In this document: positions 1-12,584 of the stretch, piece by piece
How positions within the stretch are numbered: position 1 is the first letter of the stretch
Layout: every line of letters starts with the position of its first letter
NCBI GenBank assembly: GCA_030562195.1
Contig: JAUJPP010000005.1
Span: 16,541,106-16,605,105 of the forward strand
Length of the DNA stretch: 64,000 nt
Direction: 5' to 3'
From: Nipponacmea schrenckii
Taxonomy: Eukaryota > Mollusca > Gastropoda > Lottiidae
Made by a program: the position numbers and the translations under genes
The notes under the pieces: model-generated
What the model was told of the DNA's origin: nothing
Databases searched by the model: none
The model's input: only the letters and a program-made list of their open reading frames with translations

Positions 1-645
1 CTTGTTTCTAGTGACTTTGACCTTTGGTGACCTTGACCTTTACAAGGTCATTGGTCACTGACTTTAGCTATCAGTTGACAATTTGGCATTAGACTTCTGA
101 CGTCTATTTCCGGTTTTATAGCTGCTCGAAAGCAGCAAAATTTGCAACGTTGGACTGCTCTAGAGCGTGACCTAATTAATTTAGAGGGTTATTTTTTTCA
201 CATTCAGAAGGCGCCTTTTGTCCACTTTCCAGCAATGAATAACAAAAGTTTTTAAAATGAAAATTTAATTTTTGGACTTTTAAAATTAAAGTACATTTTG
301 CTTTTTTGAAACGTATTTGTGTATATCTCGTGATCTATTAGATGTACAAGCTTCAAATTTGTACCATGAATATATATTTTGTATGAGATTAGATTTACGC
401 AAAAGTAAATTAGATGGGCGTGGCACATACGGGTAAACTTCCAATTTACTAGTTATATCGGTCAGCGCTTTACATCTGTAGAAAATAACATTTTTCCAAA
501 AAATTCTTTGCACACAGATACCTCGTTGCTTTGGCCAGTTTCTCCCAGAAAATCAGATGTTTCGGCCTGTTTGTTGCAATTTTGCAACGTTAGCAAAGTC
601 CCACTCTGTGCCACGTATGGCTCTAGTTTGTTTTCGAAATGTCCC
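1..645 (+). mobile_element. F1 unit, 3' part only
   Basis: This is the last F1 subunit: TGACCTTTGGTGACCTTGACC at the start, the GCTCTAGAGCGTGACC landmark near 156, GATGGGCGTGGCACAT near 413, and the terminal AGCAAAGTCCCACTCTG with CTCTAGTT at 621-628. The end is fused directly to the module tail TGTTTTCGAAATGTCCC, with no hairpin between. Confidence 0.8.
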
Positions 646-654
646 TTTTTTTTT

Positions 655-696
655 GCGTGGCAAATAAAATTTGTCACGCTTTGTTTTCGTTCGGAT

Positions 697-740
<44 letters not shown>
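655..740 (+). repeat. Hairpin module type H3 plus 42-nt T-tract
   Basis: Stem GCGTGGCAAAT (655-665), loop AAA, ATTTGTCACGC (669-679), with one G-T type mismatch. The tail CTTTGTTTTCG is shared with the other hairpin types, then T's run from 699 to 740. The only H3 hairpin in the window. Confidence 0.75.
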
Positions 741-741
<1 letters not shown>

Positions 742-2190
742 GGAAGCTCGCTAGCCCAAACGGAAAAAGATAGACTATTTCTGTTTTCACCAATGGTTTT
801 TGTATGGGCTGCAATCAAAAATGAATATCTAACATGAAATTTTCGCTAAACCGAAAGTGGCTAATTGCATAATATGCAAATAAGATTTCAAGCTAGCTCG
901 GGCCCTAATAGTCGCATCGGTCTGAAATTTACAGGATATAGATAAATAGGCAGCGCAATTAAAACTACATCATCAAAATTTTTTAATCACTTCCGGTTTG
1001 GGCGTGGGGACTTCCGGTTTTTTCGTCTCATGTCGGGCGACCCTGCTTCCGATGTAATTCAAGATTCTAAACAAAATCAGTATATTTTAGCTATACTAAA
1101 TGATTTTAATCCCCTGAGATGAAGAAAAATTAAATTGAATGTTGCGCATGCGCAGTTTTCAAAAATGGCAAATTTTCTTAAAAATTTAATAAGTCCGCCA
1201 ATTATTAACCGATTTTTATGATTTTGGTGTTTATCGAAACCTTGATACTTTATCTAAAAAATTTTGGGAACAGAATTTTGATTTTCGAATTTGAATTTTT
1301 TTTATGCCCGTTCGAATTTTTCGAAAATTTAAAACTCTATATCTCGTGACCTTGACCTTAAATGACCTTGACATTTGAGATGTAGAATGTCATTGACCTC
1401 AGCTGTCTATAGATGTGCTGATATTGCATGACAAATATTAACTTCCGGTTTTATAGCCCACCGAAATCTGACTATTTTGCAATTTTGGATGGTTATGTTA
1501 CACTTTCGGGCTCTAATGTTCGGATCGATCTGAAATTTACAGGATATAGATAGATACGCAACACAATTAAAAATATATCATCAAAATTTTTTGATCACTT
1601 CCGGTTTGGGCGTGGGGACTTCCGTTTTTTTTTTATCTCATTTCAGGCGACCCTACATCCCGTATAATTCAAGAATGTAAGCAAAAACAGTACATTAGCT
1701 ATACAAAATAATTTGCATCCCTCGAGAAGAAAAAAATTCCAATTGCTAATAAAATTTATTTATTTTTTTGTAAAATTTGTGCATACAAATTCAAAAAATA
1801 TCTCTTTATAAAGCTGTGAATTAGCAAATTATCACATAGCTTGAATTTTCTCTCTATGTTAATTACAACCAAAGTTACAAAATAATGTTTAAATTTGAAT
1901 ATAGAGAGTTTAAATTTCATGACAAATTGACATCTTACTACCTACTTAAATTTTAGTTTGAAATTTATGTAAATATCTTACCGAAATCTTAGACATGTAC
2001 AAAAATCTAATAAGGAACTGATAGTAGAAACTTATAGTAGAAAAAATTGCCTATATAGCGGAAAGTTTACGCTTACAATTGTAGGCTGAAAAGTACCGGA
2101 ATTGAAAGCTAGCAGGTTAGAAGTTTCAAAATGTTCGAAATCCATGGGATAACGCACAGTTGCCACGCTCGGAGCTGTTCACAGTTCTAG
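741..2190 (+). mobile_element. F3 unit (non-coding, about 1.45 kb)
   Basis: Begins GGGAAGCTCGCTAGCCC after the T-tract and ends CAGTTCTAG before T's at 2191-2203. Two related subunits are visible about 600 bp apart (CTGAAATTTACAGGATATAG at about 920 and 1528, each followed by CACTTCCGGTTTGGGCGTGG). It shares TGACCTTGACCTT and ACTTCCGGTTTTATAGCC motifs with F1 and F2 but is otherwise distinct. No coding potential seen. Confidence 0.65.
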
Positions 2191-2203
2191 TTTTTTTTTT
2201 TTT

Positions 2204-4211
2204 CGAAATTTACACACCTCACTGTGCCTAGGCTGCAATAGTTGCAACTTTGTCTCAACTTCTCCAGACCTTCTGTAGTGGCGACGTGTTGCATAAATAT
2301 AAAATGGAACATTTTTGCACAACCGGAAGTGCTGCATTGCAACTTGTCTCAAAAGTAGCAAATTGGCTCTAGCTGGCGCAATTTTTGATCGATTTTCTTC
2401 GGGTTTTCATTTTTGGAATCTGCAAGTAACTTCTGATCAGATAGCAGTTCAAAAGTTTCAATTTTCAAAAATTCGTTGCACACATTTTTTTGCCGTATTT
2501 TACAATTTTTAGCAACTTTGTTGTTTTTAGTGTGATTCGACTAAAAAAAATTGAGCATTAGAAGCCCACGAAATGATTTTCAAAAAGTAGGTCAAAATTT
2601 TTGCGTCACTTCCGGTTTTTGCGAAAAATGGAGTTTTACGTCCGGTTGAATAACTTCCGGGTTTATTAATGTATGAGATTCAAACTTGTTTCATTCGGTA
2701 GCCATTAGCCATACAAAAAAACGAAGAAAATAAAATCAAGGCCGCATGCGCAACTTTCGCCGCCATTTTGATTTTTCTGAAATTGGCCCAATTTAATTCA
2801 GACATTATGGCTTATCCAATTGAGATGATTTTGGTGTCAAATGAAAGAACATAAAAATTGCAAAAAAACATTGGAAGTCGATTTTTGAATTTCGCTTTTG
2901 CATTTTTGCAACATCCGGTTGAATTTTTTCAAAGTTTGGGGGCTTCTTTCTCGTGACCTTGACCTTTGGTGAACATGACCTTTAGTAGGTCAAAGGTCAT
3001 TGACCTTGGCTATCAGTTGATATTTTGACCTTTGACCTCCGACGTCTACTTCCGGTTTTATAGCTGCCCAAAAACAGCGAAATTCGCAACTTTGGACTGC
3101 TCTAGAGCGTGACCTAATTAATTTAGAGTGTTATTGTTTTCAGATTCTTAAAGTGCTTTTTGTCCTCTTTCCAACGATGTATAACAAAGGTTTTTAAAAT
3201 GAAAATTGAATTTTTTGATTTTGAAAATAAAAGTACATTTTGCCGTATTTGCGTTTTTGGAAATGTATGTGTGTATATCTCGTAATCCATTAGATGTACA
3301 AGCTTCAAATTTGTAACGTGAATATACATTTTGAAAGTGATTACATTCATATAAAAAAAATGAGATGGGCGTGGCACATCCGGGTAAAATTCCATTTTAC
3401 CATTTATATGGGTCAGCGAATTACGGCTGTAGGAAATAACGTTTTAAAAAAAAGTACCTTGCACACAGATACCTCATTGCTTTGGCCAGTGGATCCCGAA
3501 AAATCAGATGCTTCGGCCTGTTTGTTGCAATTTGCAACACTAGCAAAAAGTATCAGTTTTTTTCGAGTTGTGGGGCTTCTTTCTCGTGACCTTGACCTTT
3601 GGTGACCTTGACCTTTGGTGACCTTGACCTTTACAAGGTCATAGGTCACGGGTTTTGGCTTTCAGTTGACAAATTGATATTTCACCTTCGACGTCTACTT
3701 CCGGTTTTATATCTGCCCGTAAACAGCAAAATATACAACTTTGGACTACTCTAGAGCGTGACCTAATTAATTTAGAGGGTTATTTTTTTCAGATTCTTAA
3801 GGCGCTTTTTGTCCACTTTCCACCGATGTATAACAAAAAATTTTAAAATAAAAATTTAATTTTTGCACTTAAAGTACATTTTTTTTTTTTTTTAAATGTA
3901 TTTGTGTATATCTCGTGATCTATTAGCTGTACAAGCTTCAAATTTGTACCGCGAATATATATTTCAAATGTGATTAGATTTACGCCAAAATAAATGAGAT
4001 GGGCGTGGCACATCCGGGTAAACTTCCAAACCCTCACTTATATCGGTCAGCGCTTTACATCTGTAGGAAAAAACGTTTTTCAAAAAAGTACTTTGCACAC
4101 AGATACCTCGTTGCTTTGGCCAGATTCTCCCAGAAAATCAAATGTTTCGGGCTGTTTGTTGCAATTTTGCAACGTTAGCAAAGTCCCACTCTGTGCCACG
4201 TGTGGCTCTAG
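2204..4211 (+). mobile_element. F1 unit 1
   Basis: Full-length F1 bounded by T-tracts (2191-2203 and 4212-4223). The unique 5' part includes an NRF1-like GCATGCGCA at 2744-2752. Two subunits follow, with landmarks GCTCTAGAGCGTGACC at about 3091 and 3743. It ends GCCACGTGTGGCTCTAG. A perfect AGGTCAAAGGTCA lies at 2987-2999. Confidence 0.8.
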
Positions 4212-4223
4212 TTTTTTTTTTTT

Positions 4224-6234
4224 CGAAATTTACACAGGGCACACAGCCTAGGCTGCAATAGTTGCAGCAATTTCACAACATCTCCAGACCTTCTGTAGTG
4301 GCGACGTGTTGCATAAATATAAAATGGAACATTTTTGCAAAACCGGAAGTGCTGCATTGCAAGATACCTAAAAAGTCGGTCAGTGGCTCTAGAAGTCGCA
4401 ATTTTTGATCGATTTTTTTCGGGTTTGCATTTTTGAAAACTTGAAACAATTTTCAACAAGATAGCAGTTACAAAATATCGAAATTCGAAAATTCATAGCA
4501 CACATTTTTTTGCCGTATTTTGCACATTTTTGCAACTTTGCTATTTTAAGACCGATTGGTCTGAAAATTTGGGTGCTTTCAAGTGTCACAAATATGAAAA
4601 CAATGGCAGAGTCAAAATTTGTGCTTCATTTCCGGTTTTAGCGTAAAAAGGGTTTAAACTTCCGGTTGACCTACTTGTGCTGTAATTGATGTATCGCAAT
4701 AAAATTTATGTCAATCTTAATTGAATTAAAAGACAAAAAAACGAAGAAGAAAAAATTCGGACCGGAAGTAAAACTTTGGCCGCCATCTTGAAATGTCACT
4801 TGTTTGTAAAACTCAAAATGGGGCCTCTACGGTAAAAGCGATTTGTGTGATGTTTATATTTCTGGAAAGCTTAGTCGATTGCGATCAAAATGTTGGAAAT
4901 CGATTTTTGAATTTTGCTTTTGCTTTTTTGCAACATCCGGTTGAATTTTTTCGAAGTTTGGGGGCTTATTTCTCGTGACCTTGACCTTTGACGACCTTGA
5001 ACTTTAGTAGGTCAAAGGTCATTGACCTTGGCTATCAGTTGATACTTTGACCTTTGACCTCCGAAGTCTACTTCCGGTTTTATAGCTTCCCGAAAACAGC
5101 AAAATTCGCAAATTTGGGTAGCTCTAGAGCGTGACCTAATTAATTTAGAGTATTATTTTTTTCAGATTCTTAAGGTGCTTTTTGTCCTCTATTCAACGAT
5201 ATATAACAAAAGTTTGTAAAATGAAAATTGAAGTTTTTGATTTTTGCTAAGAAAAGTACATTTTGCCGTATTTTCGCTTGTTTGAAATATATGTGTGTAT
5301 ATCTCGTGATCTATTAGCTGTACAAGCTTCAAATTTTTACTGTGAATATACATTTTGAATATGATTAGATTCCCCTCCAAAAAAACGAGATGGGCGTGGC
5401 ACATCCGGGTGAACTTCAAATTTACCATTTATATCGGTCACCGAATTACGGCTGCAGTAAATAACGTTTTTCAAAAAAGTACCTTGCATACATATATCTC
5501 ATTACTTTGGCCAGGTTATCCCAAAAAATCAAATGTTTCTGCCTGTTTGTTGCAATTTTGCGACATTTGCAAAAAATCAGTTTTTTTTTTTTTTAGTTTG
5601 GGGGTTTATTTCTAGTGACTTTGACCTTTGGTGACCTTGACCTTTACAAGGTCATTGGTCACTGACTTAAGCTATCAGTTGACAATTTGGCATTAGACTT
5701 CTGACGTCTATTTCCGGTTTTATAGCTGCTCGAAAGCAGCAAAATTCACAACTTTGGACTGCTCTAGAGCGTGACGTAATTAATTTAGAGGTTTATTATT
5801 TTCAGATTCTTAAGGGGCTTTTTTTGTCCACTTTCCAGCAAGGTATAAGAAAAGTTTTTAAAATCAAAATTTAATTTTTGCACTTTTAAAATTAAAGTAC
5901 ATTTTGCCTTTTTGAAATGTATTTGTGCATATCTCGTGATCTTTTAAATGTACAAGCTTCAATTTTGTACCTTGAATATATATTTTGAATGTTATTAGAT
6001 TTACGCAAAAAAAAAATGAGATGGGCGTGGCACATCCGGGTAAACTTTCAATTTTAGCATTTATATAGGTCAGCGAATTACGTCAGTAGGAAATAACGTT
6101 TTTCCCAAAAATTCTTTGCACACAGATACCTCGTTGCTTTGGCCATATGCTCCCAGAAAATCAGATGTTTCGGCCTGTCTGTTGCAATTTGGCAACGTTA
6201 GCAAAGTCCCACTCTGTGCCACGTGTGGCTCTAG
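4224..6234 (+). mobile_element. F1 unit 2
   Basis: Full-length unit with subunit landmarks near 5118 and 5758. Its 5' kilobase is almost identical to that of the next unit (6308 onward), which indicates a very recent duplication. Ends ACGTGTGGCTCTAG and is followed by a hairpin module. Confidence 0.8.
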
Positions 6235-6307
6235 TTGTGGGACTTTGCTTTCAGCAAAGTCCCAGTTTGTTTTCGGTTTGTCAATTCTTTTTTTTTTTTT
6301 TTTTTTT
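6235..6307 (+). repeat. Hairpin module H1 plus T-tract
   Basis: 12-bp perfect stem TGGGACTTTGCT (6238-6249), loop TTC, AGCAAAGTCCCA (6253-6264). Tail GTTTGTTTTCGGTTTGTC, T-tract 6288-6307. Confidence 0.85.
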
Positions 6308-8262
6308 CGAAATTTACACAGGGCACACAGCCTAGGCTGCAATAGTTGCAGCAATTTCACAACATCTCCAGACCTTCTGTTGTGGCGACGTGTTGCATAA
6401 ATATAAAATGGAACATTTTTGCAAAACCGGAAGTGCTGCATTGCAAGATACCTAAAAAGTCGGTCAGTGGCTCTAGAAGTCGCAATTTTTGATCGATTTT
6501 TTTCGGGTTTGCATTTTTGAAAACTTGAAACAATTTTCAACAAGATAGCAGTTACAAAATATCGAAATTCGAAAATTCATAGCACACATTTTTTTGCCGT
6601 ATTTTGCACATTTTTGCAACTTTGCTATTTTAAGACCGATTGGTCTGAAAATTTGGGTGCTTTCAAGTGTCAAGAATATGAAAACAATGGCAGAGTCAAA
6701 ATTTGTGCTTCATTTCCGGTTTCAGCGTAAAAAGGGTTTAAACTTCCGGTTGACCTACTTGTGCTGTAATTGATGTATCGCAATAAAATTTATGTCAATC
6801 TTAATTGAATTAAAAGACAAAAAAACGAAGAAGAAAAAATTCGGACCGGAAGTAAAACTTTGGCCGCCATCTTGAAATGTCACTTTTTTGTAAAACTCAA
6901 AATGGGGCCTCTACGGTAAGAGCGATTTGTGTGATGTTTATATTTCTGGAAAGCTTAGTCGATTGCGATCAAAATGTTGGAAATCGATTTTTGAATTTGC
7001 TTTTGCTTTTTTGCAACATCCGGTTGAATTTTTTCAAAGTTTTGGGGCTTATTTCTCGTGACCTTGACCTTTGACGACCTTGACCTTTGGTAGGTCAAAG
7101 GTCATTGACCTTGGCTATCAGTTGATATTTTGAACTTTGACCTCCGACGTCTACTTCCGGTTTTATAGCTGCCCGAAAACAACAAAATTCGCAACTTTGG
7201 GCTGCTCTAGAGCGTGACCTAATTAATTTAGAGTGTTAATTTTTTCAGATTCTTAAAGTGCTTTTTGTCCTCTTTCCAACGATATATAACAAAAGTTTGT
7301 AAAATGAAAATTGAATTTTTTGATTTTTGCAAAGAAAAGTACATTTTGCCGTATTTTCGCTTCCTTGAAATGTATGTGTGTATATCTCGTGATCTATGAG
7401 CTGTACAAGCTTCAAATTTTTACTGTGAATATACATTTTGAATATGATTAGATTCCCCTCCAAAAAAACGAGATGGGCGTGGCACATCCGGGTGAACTTC
7501 AAATTTACCATTTATATCGGTCACCGAATTACGGCTGCAGTAAATAACGTTTTTCAAAAAAGTACCTTGCATACATATATCTCATTACTTTGGCCAGGTT
7601 ATCCCAAAAAATCAAATGTTTCTGCCTGTTTGTTGCAATTTTGCGACATTTGCAAAAAATCAGTTTTTTTTTTTTTAGTTTGGGGGCTTATTTCTAGTGA
7701 CTTTGACCTTTGGTGACCTTGACCTTTACAAGGTCATTGGTCACTGACTTTAGCTATCAGTTGACAATTTGGCATTAGACTTCTGACGTCTATTTCCGGT
7801 TTTATAGCTGCTCGAAAGCAGCAAAATTTGCAACGTTGGACTGCTCTAGAGCGTGACCTAATTAATTTAGAGGATTATTTTTTTTACATTCCGAAGGCGC
7901 CTTTTGTCCTCTTTCCAGCGATGCACAACAAAGGTTTTTAAAATGAAAATTTAATTTTTGGACTTTTAAAATCAAAGTACATTTTGCTTTTTTGAAACGT
8001 ATTTGTGTATATCTCGTGATCTATTAGATGTACAAGCTTCAAATTTGTACCATGAATATATATCTTGTATGAGATTAGATTTACGCAAATGTTACTTAGA
8101 TGGGCGTGGCACATACGGGTAAACTTCCAATTTACCAGTTATATCGGTCAGCGCTTTGCATCTGTAGGAAATTTTTTCCAAAAAATTCTTTGCACACATA
8201 TACCTCGTTGCTTTGGCCAGTTTCTCCCAGAAAATCAGATGTTTCGGCCTGTTTGTTGCAAC
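6308..8262 (+). mobile_element. F1 unit 3 (3' end lost)
   Basis: Near-identical to unit 2 over its first 1.3 kb. Subunit landmarks near 7200 and 7842. The usual terminal block is missing: the last subunit runs at GTTTGTTGCAACC straight into the interior of another unit, probably through a short GCAAC match. Confidence 0.75.
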
Positions 8263-9005
8263 CATTTAACATTCCTGGACCTTAGATTTTGGGACCCTTC
8301 CTAATGAATATAAATTGGAACATTTTTGCACAACCGGAAGTGCTACAGCCGAAAATACTAAAAAAACAGGTCAATGGCTCTAGAGGTCGCATTTTTGGTC
8401 CGATTTTCCTCGGGTTTTCAGTTTTAGAATCTGCTGTATAAATCCCACAAGATAGCAGTTTAAAAATGTCGAAAATTGAAACTTTTTTGCACACTTTTTG
8501 CAATCGAAATTTAAAATTTTTGACAAAAAAAATCAACTTTTTTATTAATTGTCCGATCAATATGAAATTCATTTTGCACATAAAAGTCAGTAAAGTAAAC
8601 AAATTGAAACAATCAAAATTTTTGCGTCACTTCCGGTTTTCACATGAAATGTACTTGAACTTCCGGTTCGAAAAACAGGGAAAAATTCCGCTGTAAGTAA
8701 TGTAGGTCAACGAAATTTTGGTCATCGATATAAAGTAAAATTCTACAGCCGATTTTAAAATAAGATTTAGACCGGAAGTGAAACTTTGGCCGCCATATTG
8801 AAATTTCACACTTTTGTAAAATCAAAAATGGGGCCTCGGGGTGAATATGAATTTGCATAAATTTGATGTAAATGTGAATTTCATTCGATTGCGAAAAAAA
8901 CTGTGCGAGCCGAATTTTGAATATCGCTTTTGCTTTTTCGCAATTTCCGGTTGAATTTTTTTACCTAGAAAAACAGAAGGGAAAAGTTAAAACAGTTATA
9001 TCTAG
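8263..9005 (+). mobile_element. F1-like unit 4 (truncated, no repeat subunits)
   Basis: Starts inside the F1 5' region (CATTTAACATTCCTGGACC) and carries CACTTCCGGTTTTC and GGCCGCCATATTG, but lacks both subunits with TGACCTTGACC. Ends TATATCTAG at 9005 before a hairpin module, so the TCTAG end is kept although the adjacent sequence differs. Confidence 0.6.
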
Positions 9006-9074
9006 TTGTGGGACTTTGCTTTCAGCAAAGTCCCAGTTTGTTTTCGGTTTGTCAATTCTTTTTTTTTTTTTTTT
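9006..9074 (+). repeat. Hairpin module H1 plus T-tract
   Basis: Stem TGGGACTTTGCT (9009-9020), loop TTC, AGCAAAGTCCCA (9024-9035); tail GTTTGTTTTCGG; T's 9059-9074. Confidence 0.85.
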
Positions 9075-11038
9075 GCAGCATTTTCACAACTTCTTCAGAC
9101 CTTCTGTAGTGGCTACGTTTCTAATGAATATAAATTGGTACATTTTTGCAAAACCGGAAGTGCTGCATTGCAACATGTCTAAAAAGTCGGTCAGTGGCTC
9201 TAGAAGTCGCAATTTTTGATCGATTTTCTTCGGGTTTGCATTTTTAAAAACTTGAAACAATTTCCAACAAGATAGCAGTTAAAAAGTTTCGAATTTCGAA
9301 AATTCATAGCACACAATTTTTTGTCGTATTTTGCACATTTTTGCAACTTTGCTATTTTAAGATCGATTGATCTGAAAATTTGGATGCCTTCAAGTGTCAA
9401 AAATATGAAAACATTGGCAGAGTCAAAATTTGTGCTTCATTTCTGGTTTCAACGTAAAAAGGGTTTAAACTTCCGGTTGACCTACTTGTGCTGTAATTGA
9501 TGTATCGCAACAAAATTTATGTCAATCTTAATTAAATTAGAAGACAAAAAAACGAAGAAGAAAAAATCTGGACCGGAAGTGAAACATTGGCCGCCATCTT
9601 GAAATGTCACTTTTTTGTAAAACTCAAAATGGGGCCTCTACGGTAAGAGCGATTTGCGTGATATTTGCATTTTTGGAAAGTTCATTCGATTGCGAAAAAC
9701 TTATGGAAAGCCGATTTTTGAATTTCGATTTTGCTTTTTGGCAACTTCCGGTTGAATTTTTTCAATTTTTAAAAGCTTATTTCTCGTGACCTTGACCTTT
9801 GATGACCTTGACCTTTTGTAGGTCAAAGGTCGTTGATCTTGGCTATCAGTTGATACTTTGACCTTTGACCTTTGACTTCTACTTCCGGTTTTATAGCTGC
9901 CCGAAAACAGCTAAATTCGCAACTTTGGGCTGCTCTAGAGCGTGACCTAATTAATTTAGAGCGTTATTTTCTCCAGATTCTTAATGCGCTTTTTGTCCTC
10001 TTTCCAAAGATATATAACAAAAGTTTGTAAAATGAAAATTGAAGTTTTTGATTTTTGAACATAACAGTACAATTTGCTGTATTTACGTTTGTTTGAAATG
10101 AATGTGTGTATATCTCGTGATCTATTAAATGCACAAACTTCAAATTTGTACCGTGAATATACATTTTGAATGTGATTAGATTCACGCTAAAAAAATGAGA
10201 TAGGCGTGGCATATCCGGTTAAATTTCGAATTTACCCTTTTCATGGGTCAGGGAATTACGTCTGTAGGAAAAAGCGTTTTTTTTTAAAAAGTACTTTGCA
10301 CACAGATACCTCATTGCTTTGGCCAGTTCATCCCAGAAAATCAGATGATTAGGCCTGTTTGTTGCAATTTCTCGACAATAGCAAACCGGTTAATTTTTTC
10401 TAATTTTGGAAGCTTATTTCTCATGACCTTGACCATTGGTGACCTTGACCTTTTGTAGGTCAAAGGTCATTGACCTTATCTATCATTTAATACTTTCACA
10501 TTTGAGCTCCAACGTCAACTTCCGGTTTTATAGCTGCCCGATAACAGCAACATTCACAACTTTGGACTGCTCTAGAGCGTGACCTAATTAATTTAGAGGG
10601 TTATTTTTTCCAGATTCTAAAGGCGCTTTTTGTAAACTTTCCAGCAACGAATAACAAAAGTTTTTAAAATGAAAATTTAATTTTTGCACTTTTAAAATTA
10701 AAGTACATTTTGCTTTTTTGAAATGTATTTGTGCATATCTCGTGATCTATTAGATGTTCAAGCTTCAAATTTGTACCGTTAATATACATTTCAAATGTGA
10801 TTAGATTTACGCCAAAATAAATGAGATGGGCGTGGCACATCCGGGTAAACTTACAATTTTTCATTTATATCGGTCAGCGCTCTACGTCTGTAGGAAATAA
10901 CGTTTACCAAAAAGGAACTTTGCACACAGATATTCTGTTGCTTTGGCCAGTTTCTTCCAGAAAATTAGATGTTTAGGCCTGTTTCTTGCAATTTGGCAAC
11001 GTTAGCAAAGTCCCACTCTGTGCCACGTGTGGCTCTAG
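9075..11038 (+). mobile_element. F1 unit 5 (5' tip missing)
   Basis: Begins GCAGCATTTTCACAAC, so roughly the first 45 bases of F1 are absent. Contains ACCGGAAGTG (9572-9581) next to CCGCCATCTTG, then subunits with landmarks near 9933 and 10567. Ends GTGTGGCTCTAG. Confidence 0.75.
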
Positions 11039-11085
11039 TTGTGGGACTTTGCTTCCAGCAAAGTCCCAGTTTGTTTTCGAAATGT

Positions 11086-11118
<33 letters not shown>
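11039..11118 (+). repeat. Hairpin module H1 plus 30-nt T-tract
   Basis: Stem TGGGACTTTGCT (11042-11053), loop TCC (variant), AGCAAAGTCCCA (11057-11068); tail GTTTGTTTTCGAAATGTCTC; T's 11089-11118. Confidence 0.85.
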
Positions 11119-12461
11119 CGATTTTTCCACACCTTCCTGCTCTTAAACTACAGTAGTTGCGGCAACCATTCAAATTTCCTAGACCTTCTGTAGTGGCAAA
11201 AAAGTTAATGAATATAAATTGGAACATTTTTGCAAAACCAGAAGTGCAACAGTGCAACATTTGCAAAAAATAGTTTTTCAGCTCTAGAAGGCGCAATTTT
11301 GGCCCGATTTTCATCGGGTTTTCATTTTCAGAATCTACATACAATATCCAATAGGATAGCAGTTAAAAAAATTCGAATTTCGAAAATTCCTAGCAGACAA
11401 TCTTTTGCCGTATTTTCGAATTTTTTTACCATTTATTAAATTTCTGTCCGATTAAGTTCCAATTTTAGGTGCTAAGAGAGACTATAAATCTGAACAAAAT
11501 GACATTGTCAAATATTTTGCGTCACTTCCGGTTTAAGCTCAAAATGGGTTCAAAGTTGAAATCTCTGATTTTCGGTCTACTTCCGGTCTAATTGTCACGG
11601 GTCATTGAAACTTGTGTTGAACAATATCTTTTTAAAAAAACTGGCCGATTTAAAAAAAAAATCCAGACCGGAAGTAAAACTTTGGCCGCCATCTTGAAAG
11701 GTCACTTTTTTGTAAAACTCAAAATGGGGCCTCTACGGTAAGAGCGATTTGTGTGATGTTTATATTTCTGGAAAGCTTAGTCGATTGCGATCAAAATGTT
11801 GGAAATCGATTTTTGAATTTTGCTTTTGCTTTTTTGCAACATCCGGTTGAATTTTTTCGAAGTTTGGGGGCTTATTTCTCGTGACCTTGACCTTTGACGA
11901 CCTTGACCTTTAGTAGGTCAAAAGTCATTGACCTTGGCTATCAGTTGATACTTTGAACTTTGACCTCCGACGTCAACTTCCGGTTTTATAGCTGACCGAA
12001 AACAGCAAAATTCGCAACTTTGGGCTGCTCTAGAGCGTGACCTAATTAATTTAGAGTGTTATTTTTTTCAGATTCTTAAGGGGCTTTTTGTCCACTTTCC
12101 AGCAATGTATAAGAAAAGTTTTTAAAATCAAAATTTAATTTTTGCACTTTTAAAATTAAAGTACATTTTGCCTTTTTGAAATGTATTTGTGCATATCTCG
12201 TGATCTTATAAATGTACAAGCTTCAAATTTGTACCATGAAGATATATTTTGAATGTTATTAGATTGAGATGGGCGTGGAACATCCGGGTAAACTTTCAAT
12301 TTAGCATTTATATAGGTCAGCGAATTACGTCAGTAGGAAATAACGTTTTTCCAAAAAATTCTTTGCACACAGATACCTCGTTGCTTTGGCCATATGCTCC
12401 AAGAAAATCAGATGTTTTGCAACGTTAGCAAAGTCCCACTCTGTGCCACGTGTGGCTCTAG
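11119..12461 (+). mobile_element. F1 unit 6 (single subunit)
   Basis: Variant 5' start CGATTTTTCCACACC, shared with units at 35555 and 48123. Only one subunit (from about 11880), hence about 1.34 kb instead of 2 kb; probably one subunit was lost by unequal exchange. Confidence 0.75.
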
Positions 12462-12521
12462 TTGTGGGACTTTGCTACCGCAAAGTCCCAGTTTGTTTTC
12501 GAAATGTCTCTTTTTTTTTTT
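12462..12521 (+). repeat. Hairpin module H1 (TACC loop) plus T-tract
   Basis: Stem GGGACTTTGC (12466-12475), loop TACC, GCAAAGTCCC (12480-12489); tail GTTTGTTTTCGAAATGTCTC; T's 12511-12521. Directly followed by a second module of another type. Confidence 0.85.
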
Positions 12522-12584
12522 GCAGTGCGTTCATCGAACGCACTGCTTTGTTTTCGAAATGTCTTTTTTTTTTTTTTTTTTTTT
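12522..12584 (+). repeat. Hairpin module H2 plus T-tract
   Basis: 11-bp perfect stem GCAGTGCGTTC (12522-12532), loop ATC, GAACGCACTGC (12536-12546). Tail TTTGTTTTCGAAATGTC, T's 12564-12584. Stem unrelated to H1, tail the same. Confidence 0.85.

Noticed and set aside
655..740. Hairpin plus T-run as a bacterial-type terminator
   Set aside because: The DNA is clearly eukaryotic; the same pattern fits Helitron-like 3' ends or at most Pol III termination.
508..837. Plus-strand frames at F1 ends with long phenylalanine runs (also 6116, 25162, 39424, 50009)
   Set aside because: They read through the hairpin module and the T-tract; Phe runs are T homopolymers.
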